From the NCBI GenBank assembly GCA_013911885.1, contig JACESI010000001.1:430966-494965 (forward strand): 64,000 nt of DNA, given 5' to 3'. Made by a program: the position numbers and the translations under genes. Of this stretch, positions 28,184-36,584 are shown piece by piece. The notes under the pieces were generated by a model. The model was not told the DNA's origin and did no database searches. It worked only from the letters and a program-made list of their open reading frames with translations. The DNA is from Hyphomicrobiales bacterium. Lineage in GTDB: Bacteria; Pseudomonadota; Alphaproteobacteria; Rhizobiales; JACESI01. The stretch's first letter is position 1. Each line of letters starts with the position of its first letter.

Positions 28184-28411
28184 TTAGTTGACAACCTGGT
28201 CGCACAGAAGGCCCATCGTTTCTTCGATGAAGTCGCCGAGGCTGGTTGCAATCCGCAAGGTCGGCGGGTTGTGCTGGGCGCTTGACGAAAGATACATGGC
28301 GAACGGAATCTGGACGAGTTCCGGCAGATCCATTTCGCCGTCGACAATAGCAACATCTTTTGCAATCAGACTTTTCGGAACAGCCGCCACCGCCTGACCG
28401 GATGCGGCGGC
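28184..28411 (-). pseudogene. Truncated LysR-type regulator (C-terminal fragment)
   Basis: The frame encodes the last 72-75 residues of a LysR regulator. Over 72 aligned residues, 62 are identical to the end of the intact LysR protein at 57861-58787 (SGQAVAAVPKSLI, GEMDLPELVQIPFAMYL, LRIATSLGDFIEE). The N-terminal DNA-binding domain and most of the effector domain are missing. It is joined upstream to an integrase fragment, so it was probably cut by insertion of an element. It converges on the intact DUF547 gene, 38 bases apart. Confidence 0.85.
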
Positions 28412-28519
28412 GGAAGTACTGATCGGCGCGCGATGCAGGCGGCGCTGCTTCGTGGTGGCGGCAGGCTTGATCCATAGAGCGGAGCCGAGATCGAATTGAT
28501 CCCAGCGCGCGCTGAGCAC
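28412..28519 (-). pseudogene. Tyrosine integrase fragment
   Basis: About 36 codons in frame with the LysR fragment encode VLSARWDQFDLGSALWIKPAATTKQRRLHRAPIS in short pieces typical of tyrosine recombinases of genomic islands (the RWDQFDL and KPAATTKQRRLHR motifs). The catalytic Arg, His and Tyr boxes are absent, so it is a remnant. It marks the left junction of the small island ending at tRNA-Met. Confidence 0.7.
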
Positions 28520-28687
28520 TCCGTCGCGCTTCAGTCGTTTGACGATTTCAGATGGGTTTCGTGAAAGTGTGCTTGTTGGCTTATCGGCTTGATTGCTATC
28601 CCCGGAGGAGATAAAAAAATGTCGAATCGAACACTCCGACCCATGCTGACAACCTGTTGTTAAAATTTGAGAGACTAATTGGTAAGT

Positions 28688-29077
28688 ATGTCGAGATTGG
28701 TCCAAAGCACGGTTTTTCGAATAATCGTCGCGTTCACGATGGCGCTCGGAATGGTGTTATCACCGATCGGCAGTTCAACCTCGCACAATCCGATCGCACT
28801 CGCTGCTGCCGAAGCAGCCCGTCATGCCGAGTTGGCGGCGCAGGTTGAGGCGCACGGCCACGCCCATGACGACGGCGTAGCCGACGAGCAAAGCCCTGGG
28901 CATTCCCACGGTCATAATCCAGCCGATCATACGCATGAGACAGCGAGTGCGGCCTCTGACTTCGCTCAACCGATTTTTCCGGTAGTTCGGATGTGGCAGG
29001 CCCATCCTTCTTCACTCGCAGACCCTGAACCTGGCTTACGGCTCGAACGTCCGCCGAGACCTATCGTCATTGCCTGA
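28688..29077 (+). CDS. Histidine-rich secreted protein, HupE cassette
   Basis: A 129-residue protein with a signal peptide or anchor (FRIIVAFTMALGMVLSPIG), then a His/Asp-rich stretch (HAELAAQ, HGHAHDDG, HSHGHNPADHTHE) that looks like a transition-metal buffer. It lies 48 bases upstream of hupE on the same strand. The start at 28688 lacks a strong ribosome site. A metal-binding function is inferred from composition and context. Confidence 0.65.
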   Translation: MSRLVQSTVFRIIVAFTMALGMVLSPIGSSTSHNPIALAAAEAARHAELAAQVEAHGHAHDDGVADEQSPGHSHGHNPADHTHETASAASDFAQPIFPVVRMWQAHPSSLADPEPGLRLERPPRPIVIA

Positions 29078-29125
29078 TCGCGGCCGCTGGTGCGGCCATC
29101 TTCAACGAAGATGATAGGATTTCTT

Positions 29126-29857
29126 ATGCAACGACCTTTCTACGAGGGCTCGCCACGCGAACGCTGGCGGCTCACTCTTCTCATACTTATCGCGCTCTTT
29201 GCCTTGCCATTCCTAGGTGGGACTGCGTTCGCCCACGCTGTAGCCGAGGGCGACAAGGGCTACATCCAGGAGATCACCGGCGTCTATTTCGTACCCTTCA
29301 TGTATCTGGGCGCGAAGCACATGATCACCGGCTACGATCATCTGCTGTTCCTCGCCGGCGTCATCTTTTTCCTCTACCGGATGAAAGATATCGGTCTCTA
29401 TGTAACGCTCTTCGCCATCGGTCATTCCACGACGATGATCCTGGGCGTCTACTTCAACATCTCGATGAGTTCATATCTCATCGACGCGATCATCGGCCTT
29501 TCGGTTGTCTACAAGGCTCTAGACAATATGGGCGCATACCAGCGCTGGTTCGGCTTCCAGCCCAACACAAAGGCAGCGACACTGATCTTCGGCCTGTTCC
29601 ATGGCTTCGGTCTCGCCACCAAGGTGCAGGAGTACCAGATTGCACCGGACGGTCTGCTCATCAACCTCATGGCCTTCAATGTCGGCGTCGAGATCGGGCA
29701 GCTTCTGGCCCTTACTGCGATCCTCATTGCGATGAGCTTCTGGCGACGCTCCGACAGCTTCTGGCACCATGCCTACACCGCCAATGTGATGATGATGACG
29801 GCAGGCTTCGTCCTGACCGGCATGCATCTCACCGGCTATTTCAAAACCTCGATCTGA
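29126..29857 (+). CDS. hupE: HupE/UreJ family nickel/cobalt permease
   Basis: A 243-residue membrane protein with about seven membrane segments after an N-terminal signal-like segment. It has the HupE signature KHMITGYDHLLFLAGVIFFL and LFGFHGFG-type motif GLFHGFGLA. HupE/UreJ proteins are secondary permeases for nickel or cobalt, as shown in Rhizobium leguminosarum and cyanobacteria. The start at 29126 has AGGA 7 bases upstream. It is the centre of a three-gene cassette. The metal is not decided by sequence. Confidence 0.85.
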   Translation: MQRPFYEGSPRERWRLTLLILIALFALPFLGGTAFAHAVAEGDKGYIQEITGVYFVPFMYLGAKHMITGYDHLLFLAGVIFFLYRMKDIGLYVTLFAIGHSTTMILGVYFNISMSSYLIDAIIGLSVVYKALDNMGAYQRWFGFQPNTKAATLIFGLFHGFGLATKVQEYQIAPDGLLINLMAFNVGVEIGQLLALTAILIAMSFWRRSDSFWHHAYTANVMMMTAGFVLTGMHLTGYFKTSI

Positions 29858-29870
29858 AGGAACACCCTCC

Positions 29871-30545
29871 ATGTATAATTCCGACATTCCCACGCGCGCC
29901 GAACTGCCAAGCACCGCGCAACTTATCAAGTCCACGATATTGGCGCTGATCGCAGCAGCGATCATTCTTGTCACCATCGTGTTGCCCGCAGAGCACGCCG
30001 TTGATCCCACGGGCATCGGGCGCATGCTGAAGCTGACCGAGATGGGCGAAATCCGGCAACAGCTAGCGGCCGAAGCAGAAGCGGACCGCCTTAGAGATCA
30101 GCAAAGTCCTCAAGTTCCGGCAATTGCTCCGTCAGGTGAGAAGCGCTCAAGCCTTTTGACGATCCTGGCCCATTTGGTCGTCTCACCAGCTGCGGCAAGT
30201 GACCGTATTGTCGTGGCACAAGCCGCCAAAGCCGAGGAACTGACCATTGTGCTCAAGCCTACCGAAGGCGTTGAATACAAGATGACCATGGTGAAGGGCG
30301 CGCAGGTTCGGTTCACCTGGACCGTCGCAGGTGGCGTCGTGAACTACGATATGCACGGAACACCAGTCGGTGGCGGGAAGGAAAGCAGCTACAAAGCCGA
30401 GCGTGGTGTCGGCGGGCAAGAGGGCACTTTGACAGCAGGGTTTGATGGCACTCATGGCTGGTTCTGGCGCAATCGCGGCACGCAACCCGTGACGATCACG
30501 CTCAAAGTTGAGGGTGCGTATTCGGAAATCAAACGGGTTATCTAG
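29871..30545 (+). CDS. Membrane-anchored protein of the HupE cassette
   Basis: A 224-residue protein with one N-terminal membrane helix (STILALIAAAIILVTIVLP), a helical linker, and a C-terminal periplasmic beta-rich domain (TIVLKPTEGVEYKMTMVKGAQVRFTWTV, GGVVNYDMHGTP, HGWFWRNRGTQPVTITLKVEG). It resembles the transmembrane anchor proteins found beside HupE in metal-related islands. The spacing of 13 bases to hupE suggests one transcript. Confidence 0.65.
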   Translation: MYNSDIPTRAELPSTAQLIKSTILALIAAAIILVTIVLPAEHAVDPTGIGRMLKLTEMGEIRQQLAAEAEADRLRDQQSPQVPAIAPSGEKRSSLLTILAHLVVSPAAASDRIVVAQAAKAEELTIVLKPTEGVEYKMTMVKGAQVRFTWTVAGGVVNYDMHGTPVGGGKESSYKAERGVGGQEGTLTAGFDGTHGWFWRNRGTQPVTITLKVEGAYSEIKRVI

Positions 30546-30563
30546 TCGCGATAACGGGGCGAT

Positions 30564-30587
30564 CCGCCGACACTTTGGCGTCGGCGG
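30564..30587 (+). terminator. Hairpin after the HupE cassette
   Basis: An 8-bp perfect stem (ccgccgac / gtcggcgg) with an 8-base loop, about 18 bases after the last cassette gene. The T-run after it is short, so termination is plausible but not certain. Confidence 0.55.
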
Positions 30588-30806
30588 CTCTTACCCTACC
30601 AGCCTCGGCTTCGCCCGCAGCATATCGCCCACTTGTTCGAGCACAGCGGATCATCCCGCTTCGGCGAATTTATGTGCCGGGGCCAATGGTACAGACAATG
30701 GGTACAAACGGGCGAGCACCCCCGGGTAAACTCTCGCAGAGAGTGGCTATATTGTGGCTAGAGAAACCCTGTATATTAAAAAATACCAAATAAAATCAAG
30801 GAAATT
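30588..30806. other. Non-coding island end next to tRNA-Met
   Basis: No gene is convincing here. The short reading frames on both strands are unsupported. It may hold remnants of the integrated element that entered next to the tRNA; no direct repeat of the tRNA 3' end was found. Confidence 0.4.
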
Positions 30807-30883
30807 TGGTAGCGGGAGAGGGACTTGAACCCCCGACACGCGGATTATGATTCCGCTGCTCTAACCACCTGAGCTACCCCGCC
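30807..30883 (-). tRNA. tRNA-Met (CAT), elongator type
   Basis: A 77-base cloverleaf on the minus strand, starting GGCGGGGTAGCTCAG and ending with an encoded CCA. The anticodon stem is GCGGA/TCCGC with loop ATCATAA, giving anticodon CAT. The closed acceptor stem and GCGGA stem match alphaproteobacterial elongator tRNA-Met; a lysidine-type tRNA-Ile is less likely. The 3' end faces the HupE island, as expected for an integration target. Confidence 0.9.
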
Positions 30884-31010
30884 ATCCGGCAGCGCATTCA
30901 TCGCGGTGGAGTGACCGGCTTGGTTCCGGCGGGCTCGGGGGGCGATGCTGGCGCGCAGGGGGCATATAAGGTTCAGCGGCTCGCTCTGTCAACCGAGAAA
31001 GCCTGAATTT

Positions 31011-31898
31011 CTACCAGAGCCAGGCGGCCCCGCGCACCCCCGAGGAATCGCCGTACTTCGCCCGCCGGATCGGCGTCTCAGTGCGGTCGCTGAACACATA
31101 AGGCGGCAAGAGCGGCGGCAGGTCGCGATACAATCCAGCGATGTTCGACATGCCGCCACCAAGCACAATCGCGTCCGGGTCGAGAATGTTGATGAGAAGC
31201 GCAAGCCCGCGCGCAAGCCGGTCGCAATAAGCGCTGTAGGTGGCGCGCGAGGCGGCGTCATCAAGCGCCAGAATGTCCGAGGCGGAGATCGCGCATGGCA
31301 GGCCGGTCCGCGCCTCGTAATCGCGGATAAAACCTGTCCCGGAAATATAGGTTTCAAGACAGCCGCGCCGTCCGCACCAGCAGGCATTGCCCGGAAATTC
31401 CATCTCGCGCATCGGCGCGAGCGGCGTGTGGCCGAATTCACCGGCGATGCCGTGCCGCCCCGCATGAGCCGCGCCATTGATCGCGATGCCCGCGCCGCAG
31501 CCCGTGCCGAGGATAACGCCGATCACGACCGCCGCGCCCGCCGCCGCGCCATCGGTCGCCTCGGAAAGTGCAAAGCAGTTCGCATCGTTTTGAAAGCGCA
31601 AGGGGCGCTCCAGCCGACGCTCGAGATCGGTCTGGAGCGGGCGTCCGTTGAGATGGGTCGAATTTGCATTCTTGACGAGACCGGTTGCCGGCGAAATCGT
31701 GCCGGGAATACCGATGCCGACCGTCGCCGTGGCACCGATGCGCGCTTCCGCCATCCGCACGAGGCCTTCGACAGCGCTCAGCGAAGCATCATAGTCGCCC
31801 TTCGGCGTCGCGACCCGTTCGCGCAGGATAAAGCTGCCGTCGTGAGCGAGCACCGCGATCTCGATCTTGGTGCCGCCCCAGTCGATGCCGATCCGCAT
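31011..31898 (-). CDS. ROK family sugar kinase
   Basis: A 295-residue ROK kinase. It has the N-terminal phosphate motif GIDWGGTKIEIAVL, the catalytic Asp in FQNDANCFALSEA, the ATP-binding stretch GVILGTGCGAGI, and the zinc-binding motif GHTPLAPMREMEFPGNACWCGRRGCLETY. These fit a fructokinase or N-acetylhexosamine kinase. It starts 13 bases after the mnmA stop, so the two may share a transcript. Confidence 0.88.
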   Translation of the reverse strand: MRIGIDWGGTKIEIAVLAHDGSFILRERVATPKGDYDASLSAVEGLVRMAEARIGATATVGIGIPGTISPATGLVKNANSTHLNGRPLQTDLERRLERPLRFQNDANCFALSEATDGAAAGAAVVIGVILGTGCGAGIAINGAAHAGRHGIAGEFGHTPLAPMREMEFPGNACWCGRRGCLETYISGTGFIRDYEARTGLPCAISASDILALDDAASRATYSAYCDRLARGLALLINILDPDAIVLGGGMSNIAGLYRDLPPLLPPYVFSDRTETPIRRAKYGDSSGVRGAAWLW

Positions 31899-31911
31899 GA
31901 TGTTTTCCCGA

Positions 31912-33102
31912 TCAGGCAGGAAGTGCGAGCAGCGTCGTCATCGCAGCTTCGATTTCAGGCGATTTTTCCGCCGCCGCAATGAAGCCGCCACCGAGTACCC
32001 GGCTGTCATCCGCATCGCTTTCATAAAATACGCAGGCCTGCCCCGGCGAAACCCCGCCTTCACCGGTGACGAGATCGACCTTGAGTGCGCCATCTGCATG
32101 ATAGAGCCGTGCCGGTGCCGGGGGTCGGGTTGAGCGCACCCTGGCGAAAAGCGCGAGCGCGCAATCGCGGCTGAAGGCAACGGTCGGCTGATCGCCCAGC
32201 CAGTTGACATCGCGCAGCGTCAGGGTGCGGGTCGCAAGTGCTTCCTGCGGGCCGACGATCACGGCATTGCGGCGTGGGTCGAGCTTGACGACATAAAGCG
32301 GATCGCCGGTCGCAACGCCAAGGCCGCGGCGCTGGCCGATCGTGTAGTGAATAATCCCCTCATGCTGCCCAAGAACACGCCCGTCCAGATGCAGGATATC
32401 GCCAGGAACTGCCGCTTCAGGCCGCAGTTTCAGGATAATGTCGGCATATTTCCCGTCGGGTACGAAGCAGATATCCTGACTGTCCGACTTTTCGGCAACA
32501 ACAAGGCCGTAACGATGGGCAAGCTCACGGGTTTCATGCTTGGTCAGATTGCCGAGCGGAAATCGCAGAAAATCGAGCTGATCCTGGGTTGTCGCAAACA
32601 GGAAATAGCTCTGGTCGCGGGCAAGATCGCGCGGACGGAAAAGGCCGTACCGCCCGGTTGACGGGTCGGCCGGACGCGACCGGATATAATGCCCGGTCGC
32701 GAGAATATCAGCGCCGAGTTCACGCGCGGTCGCAAGCAGATCCTTGAATTTGACGGTCTGGTTGCAGGAGATGCACGGCACCGGTGTCTCGCCGCGCAGA
32801 TAACTGTCGGCGAAATCCTCGATCACGCTGTCGCGGAAACGGCTTTCATAGTCGAGAACATAATGCGGGATGTCGAGCGCTTCGGCCACCCGTCGCGCAT
32901 CGTGAATGTCCTGCCCGGCACAGCAGGCGCCCTTTTTCTGGATCGCGGCGCCATGGTCATAAAGCTGCAATGTGATGCCGATGACCTCATAGCCCTGTTC
33001 TTTCAGCATTCCGGCAACGACAGACGAATCGACGCCACCCGACATCGCGACGACGACGCGCGTGTCTTCCGGTCGTTTGGCAAGTCCGAGACTGTTGATC
33101 AT
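31912..33102 (-). CDS. mnmA: tRNA-specific 2-thiouridylase
   Basis: MnmA (396 residues) thiolates U34 of tRNAs for Lys, Glu and Gln. The PP-loop SGGVDSS, the [14 protein letters not shown] motif with the first catalytic Cys, [20 protein letters not shown], and the C-terminal DRC-type barrel motif GQACVFYE are visible. The internal ATG at 33102 gives the usual N-terminus; an upstream extension is open but unconserved. Other genes of this tRNA modification lie at 45-47 kb. Confidence 0.95.
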   Translation of the reverse strand: MINSLGLAKRPEDTRVVVAMSGGVDSSVVAGMLKEQGYEVIGITLQLYDHGAAIQKKGACCAGQDIHDARRVAEALDIPHYVLDYESRFRDSVIEDFADSYLRGETPVPCISCNQTVKFKDLLATARELGADILATGHYIRSRPADPSTGRYGLFRPRDLARDQSYFLFATTQDQLDFLRFPLGNLTKHETRELAHRYGLVVAEKSDSQDICFVPDGKYADIILKLRPEAAVPGDILHLDGRVLGQHEGIIHYTIGQRRGLGVATGDPLYVVKLDPRRNAVIVGPQEALATRTLTLRDVNWLGDQPTVAFSRDCALALFARVRSTRPPAPARLYHADGALKVDLVTGEGGVSPGQACVFYESDADDSRVLGGGFIAAAEKSPEIEAAMTTLLALPA

Positions 33103-33433
33103 TGCAGATGTCCGAAAAGCAGGGTCACGGGGCGTTTTACGAGGCGCCGCCAGTAGGGTCAATATAACGATCGAAAGCGATTTTCGCCAGTGCCGCGCCG
33201 GCAGAACCCTTGCGGCCTATTTTGCCGGGCGGGCAATATTTGCCGGTGAAGCGGGCGCGCTGAACCAAAGTATTGATGAAATGCCATTGATAATAAACAG
33301 AAATTTCACGCGCAGCGCTTGGCCTCAAACTTGCTGATAACTTCTGTAGTGAAGAACAGCATGGGTGAACAGCGAGCGCGCAGGCATTCCTGATGCGTCA
33401 GAATTCATCTAGGCCGAAGCCAACACCGTTTCG
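33103..33433. other. Gap between mnmA and fliK
   Basis: This divergent gap of about 330 bases has no convincing gene; a 63-codon minus-strand frame (33137-33328) is open but not recognised. I see no terminator, repeat or clear CtrA box here. Confidence 0.4.
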
Positions 33434-35146
33434 ATGAGTGAATTAAGCGTGACCCAGTCCTTATCCGTATTGTCTTTTCCTTCCGGCTCCGCCGGCCTCG
33501 GTACGGGCGCCACGACGACGCCTGTTCCTGGCGTCAACCCAGGTTTGAGCCTTGGTGCGGGCAGCGGCAGCGCTAGCGCGACCCCGATTTTCGCAAATGC
33601 GCTCTCTGCCTCGATTGGCGCGGCATCTTCAGTGCCAACCACCAGCCCTGCCGGATTTCTGAGCACAATCCCCGGCCGCGTGGTCGCCAGCGTTGCAACG
33701 ACATTCAGCAACACTTCTTTATCGGCGTCACCGGTTGCAGGCAGCACGGATGCAGGATCATCCGCACTCTTTCCGGAACAGGCCTCCGAGTTCGCGATTT
33801 TGAATGCCTTGCAAGAAGGCGGTGAAACAGCAGCTGTCCCGTCGCCAGACATTGACTTATCTTCGCCGGCTTCCCTCGACCAAGCAAGTCTTTCGGCAGC
33901 GCCCGCATCCTTTACAGCTTCGATATCCTCGCCAACGCCGGGAGTCGGCGCGCCCTTGCTTCCCGCACAAGCTCCTGCCCCTGCTCAAAACGTGGATTCC
34001 GGATCGACCCCTTTGAATGCCACGCCATCGGTCGGGACGAGTGAGACGGGCACGGCGAATGCGCCAGCAATCGCACCTACACCGCCTGTCGGTGGTGGCA
34101 GCACCGCCGACCGTCCGGTATTGGCACAAGCAGCGTCATCGGTAACACCACAACCGCAGGTCGCTTCTCAGGTCGCTTCTCAGGCCCAAATCAATACGAT
34201 CCCTGATACGGCACTCCAGAATAACCCGGTTCTGAACACGCTCGCGGCCATTCTGCCGCCGCAGGTACGGACGTCGGCTGGCCTGCCGGCCGGAACAGCC
34301 AATCCGGCAGCATCCATTGCAAATCAAGATGTTGATTCGGTTTCTGATTTGCGCGCCGCCCCGAACAGCACCCGCATATCGCCCGTCACGGGTTCTGGTG
34401 CCGCGCCTTCCTTCGCTGAAGGTCTGGCACAAGCGCTTGACGGCACTGACGGCGCGTCAGGTCAATCCGGCGCTTCCAGCGCCAGCGCATCAACGGTTGG
34501 AACCCCGGCTGGTATAACGATTGGAGGCGATCTGAGCGGACCTGAGCTTCCGGTCAGCAGCGTGTCATCGGCAGCGCAACAGACGGCGCAGTCTGCCCCG
34601 GGCAGTCAACCCCTGCCGCAAAGCGTTGCAAACCAGACCCTGCCCGCCCAAACATTGCCTTCACTGACAGCGGCGATTTCGCGGCAGGTCAGCGGTGGGC
34701 GCGACGGATTTACCGTGCAGCTCAATCCATCGGAACTTGGGCGCGTTGATATCCGCCTTGTCTCCAATGAAGATGGCAGCACGACGGCCAGTGTTCGCGT
34801 TGAACGCGCCGAGACCCTCGATCTCTTCCAGCGCGACCTTCGACTGCTTGAGCGTTCCCTGCATCAATCTGGCATCCGCCTCTCCGGCGACGGGATCGAT
34901 CTGTCACTGAAGGATAATGGCAGCGGCGGCAATGGCAATCCGTCTTCCTTTGGCGGAACCTCATCCGATGGGGGGCTCTCCGGTGGCAATGATCGTCATG
35001 GCGCGGGGAGCAGGCTTCCGGATGAAGCAAACCGCGAACTCAATACACGCCTTCTGATCGACGATATTGCGGCGGTTCCGACCGGCGAAATCGTTCAAAC
35101 TGTTTATGCCCGCTTCACACCGGGCCGTCTCAACATCGAGGTTTAA
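33434..35146 (+). CDS. fliK: Flagellar hook-length control protein
   Basis: A 570-residue FliK. The first 400 residues are low-complexity Ala/Ser/Pro/Thr, as in hook-length rulers. The C-terminal Flg_hook domain has GFTVQLNPSELGRVDIRLVS and LFQRDLRLLERSLHQSGIRLSG, the switch domain that changes export specificity by binding FlhB. flgD follows directly. Confidence 0.9.
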   Translation: MSELSVTQSLSVLSFPSGSAGLGTGATTTPVPGVNPGLSLGAGSGSASATPIFANALSASIGAASSVPTTSPAGFLSTIPGRVVASVATTFSNTSLSASPVAGSTDAGSSALFPEQASEFAILNALQEGGETAAVPSPDIDLSSPASLDQASLSAAPASFTASISSPTPGVGAPLLPAQAPAPAQNVDSGSTPLNATPSVGTSETGTANAPAIAPTPPVGGGSTADRPVLAQAASSVTPQPQVASQVASQAQINTIPDTALQNNPVLNTLAAILPPQVRTSAGLPAGTANPAASIANQDVDSVSDLRAAPNSTRISPVTGSGAAPSFAEGLAQALDGTDGASGQSGASSASASTVGTPAGITIGGDLSGPELPVSSVSSAAQQTAQSAPGSQPLPQSVANQTLPAQTLPSLTAAISRQVSGGRDGFTVQLNPSELGRVDIRLVSNEDGSTTASVRVERAETLDLFQRDLRLLERSLHQSGIRLSGDGIDLSLKDNGSGGNGNPSSFGGTSSDGGLSGGNDRHGAGSRLPDEANRELNTRLLIDDIAAVPTGEIVQTVYARFTPGRLNIEV

Positions 35147-35150
35147 AGCC

Positions 35151-35840
35151 ATGGTTGATAGTGTACGTTCTTCCGTCTTTCCGAGTACAGCTGCAAACGC
35201 AGCCGGCACACCCGCTGCCGAACCGACGAGCCGCGCCCAGCTGATCGAGAATTTCGACACCTTCCTGCAATTGCTGGTGACGCAGATTCAGAACCAGGAC
35301 CCGACCGAGCCGATCAGCACGGAAAATTTCACCCAGCAACTGGTGCAATTCTCCGAGCTTGAACAGTCAATTCAGTCGAACAGCAATCTCGAGAGCATTC
35401 AAAATTCGATTGCGAGCCAGAACGCTGCGAGCGTCGTGAGCTATATCGGCGCAACGGTCACGGCTGAAGGCGCGACAACGACACTCACTGACCGCGAGGC
35501 GGTCTATACGCTCACCGCACAGGAATTCATCCCTGAAGCAGAGATTTCCATCCGCGACGCCCTTGGCAATGTGGTGTTCACGACAACCCAGGACCTACAA
35601 CCGGGCAACAACAGCTTCGTCTTCGATGGACGCGGCGCCAATGGCCGCCAGTTCAATGATGGCAGCCAGTTCACCATTACGGTTCAGGGCAGAAATGCCG
35701 CCGGCAATGTGTCGCCGATTTCAACCTCGATCCGGGGCGTTGTCGAGGGGGTGGACTTCTCTGGCGAAACGCCAAACTTGCTCATCGGCAGCACGAATGT
35801 TCCGCTTTCCGCCGTCCAGTCGGTGGTTCGCTCGCTTTGA
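35151..35840 (+). CDS. flgD: Flagellar hook capping protein
   Basis: FlgD (229 residues) caps the growing hook. The N-terminal FLQLLVTQIQNQDPTEPI and ENFTQQLVQFSELEQ motifs are diagnostic, and the C-terminal FlgD Ig-like domain contains DGRGANGRQFNDG. The start at 35151 has GAGG upstream, 4 bases after the fliK stop, so the two genes form an operon. Confidence 0.93.
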   Translation: MVDSVRSSVFPSTAANAAGTPAAEPTSRAQLIENFDTFLQLLVTQIQNQDPTEPISTENFTQQLVQFSELEQSIQSNSNLESIQNSIASQNAASVVSYIGATVTAEGATTTLTDREAVYTLTAQEFIPEAEISIRDALGNVVFTTTQDLQPGNNSFVFDGRGANGRQFNDGSQFTITVQGRNAAGNVSPISTSIRGVVEGVDFSGETPNLLIGSTNVPLSAVQSVVRSL

Positions 35841-35956
35841 GCGTACCGCAGATTTCTTGAGAAAACTGTTTTTAATGAACGAAGGCAGGACGAAAGTCGG
35901 CCTAAGCGTCCTGTTTTACAAAGGTCAGTAAACCTTACCAAAATCTTGCGAGCAAC

Positions 35957-35972
35957 TTAGCTATTTTTTAAG
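35957..35972. promoter_or_regulatory. Possible CtrA box upstream of sciP
   Basis: TTAG, 7 bases (ctatttt), TTAAG: one or two mismatches from the CtrA consensus TTAA-N7-TTAAC, about 60 bases before the sciP start. In Caulobacter sciP is itself CtrA-activated. The match alone is modest. Confidence 0.4.
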
Positions 35973-36030
35973 TCCCATCGGTTAGTCTCCACTCATCGGG
36001 CAATGCAGTAGTTTTGAGTGTGAGTAGAGT

Positions 36031-36303
36031 ATGACCGAGTATATGCGTCCGCGCGTCAAATATGTGATTGGTCCTGACGGTTCGCCGCTCACGGTTGCCG
36101 ATCTTCCGCCAACCAGCACAAGACGCTGGGTTATCCGTCGCAAAGCGGAAGTTGTTGCGGCTGTCCGGGGCGGACTGCTCAGTCTGGAAGAGGCGTGCAC
36201 GCGCTACACCTTGACTGTTGAGGAATTCCTTTCCTGGCAACAGTCGATCGATCAGCACGGTCTCGCCGGTTTGCGCGCAACACGGGTTCAGGATTACCGA
36301 TAA
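36031..36303 (+). CDS. sciP: SciP-type CtrA inhibitor (DUF1153)
   Basis: This 90-residue protein matches SciP: PRVKYVIGPDGSPLTVADLPP, then TRRWVIRRKAEVVAAVRGGLLSLEEACTRYTLTVEEFLSW, the helix-turn-helix-like domain, and a short C-terminal tail. In Caulobacter SciP binds CtrA at flagellar and cell-cycle promoters and blocks transcription in the early cell cycle. It lies between flgD and fliF, with its own terminator, beside the promoters it is expected to control. Confidence 0.93.
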   Translation: MTEYMRPRVKYVIGPDGSPLTVADLPPTSTRRWVIRRKAEVVAAVRGGLLSLEEACTRYTLTVEEFLSWQQSIDQHGLAGLRATRVQDYR

Positions 36304-36346
36304 ATTGTAACGTCGGCGATCGGTCGAAAAATTCGAAAATGCAGGA

Positions 36347-36373
36347 AACGGTTGGCATTGCCAGCCGTTTTTT
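36347..36373 (+). terminator. Rho-independent terminator of sciP
   Basis: A 10-bp stem (aacggttggc / gccagccgtt, one G-U pair) with a 3-base loop and a following run of six T lies 43 bases after the sciP stop. It isolates sciP from fliF. Confidence 0.85.
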
Positions 36374-36444
36374 CGTTGCGCCGATGCTCAATCAGCGGCC
36401 GGTTTCCTCGGTAATCATGAAAGTTGGAAAATCGTTCAACAAAA

Positions 36445-36485
36445 TTAACACGTTGTTTACCATGAACTGGGAAATTCTTGCCTAG
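36445..36485 (+). promoter_or_regulatory. fliF promoter: CtrA-like box and TTGCCTAG
   Basis: TTAA, 7 bases (cacgttg), TTTAC at 36445-36460 is one base off the CtrA consensus. TTGCCTAG follows at 36478-36485 after 17 bases. The same pair of elements at identical spacing stands before flhA. Confidence 0.65.
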
Positions 36486-36584
36486 TAGAGGGTCGCATTA
36501 AACCGACCATGGGGCTGGATCGTGCGGGAATTGAGGGGTTTGCGGAAGCGCCCTATACCCGGTCGGTTGGTAAAGGGTGGATCA

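Noticed and set aside
30508..30729. Plus-strand frame next to tRNA-Met
   Set aside because: No ribosome site, no recognisable domain and overlap with the hairpin after the cassette.
36461..36490. Sigma-54 (-24/-12) promoter of fliF
   Set aside because: GG and GC are 9 bases apart here and 8 at flhA, instead of the required 10, so the CtrA-type composite motif is the better explanation.
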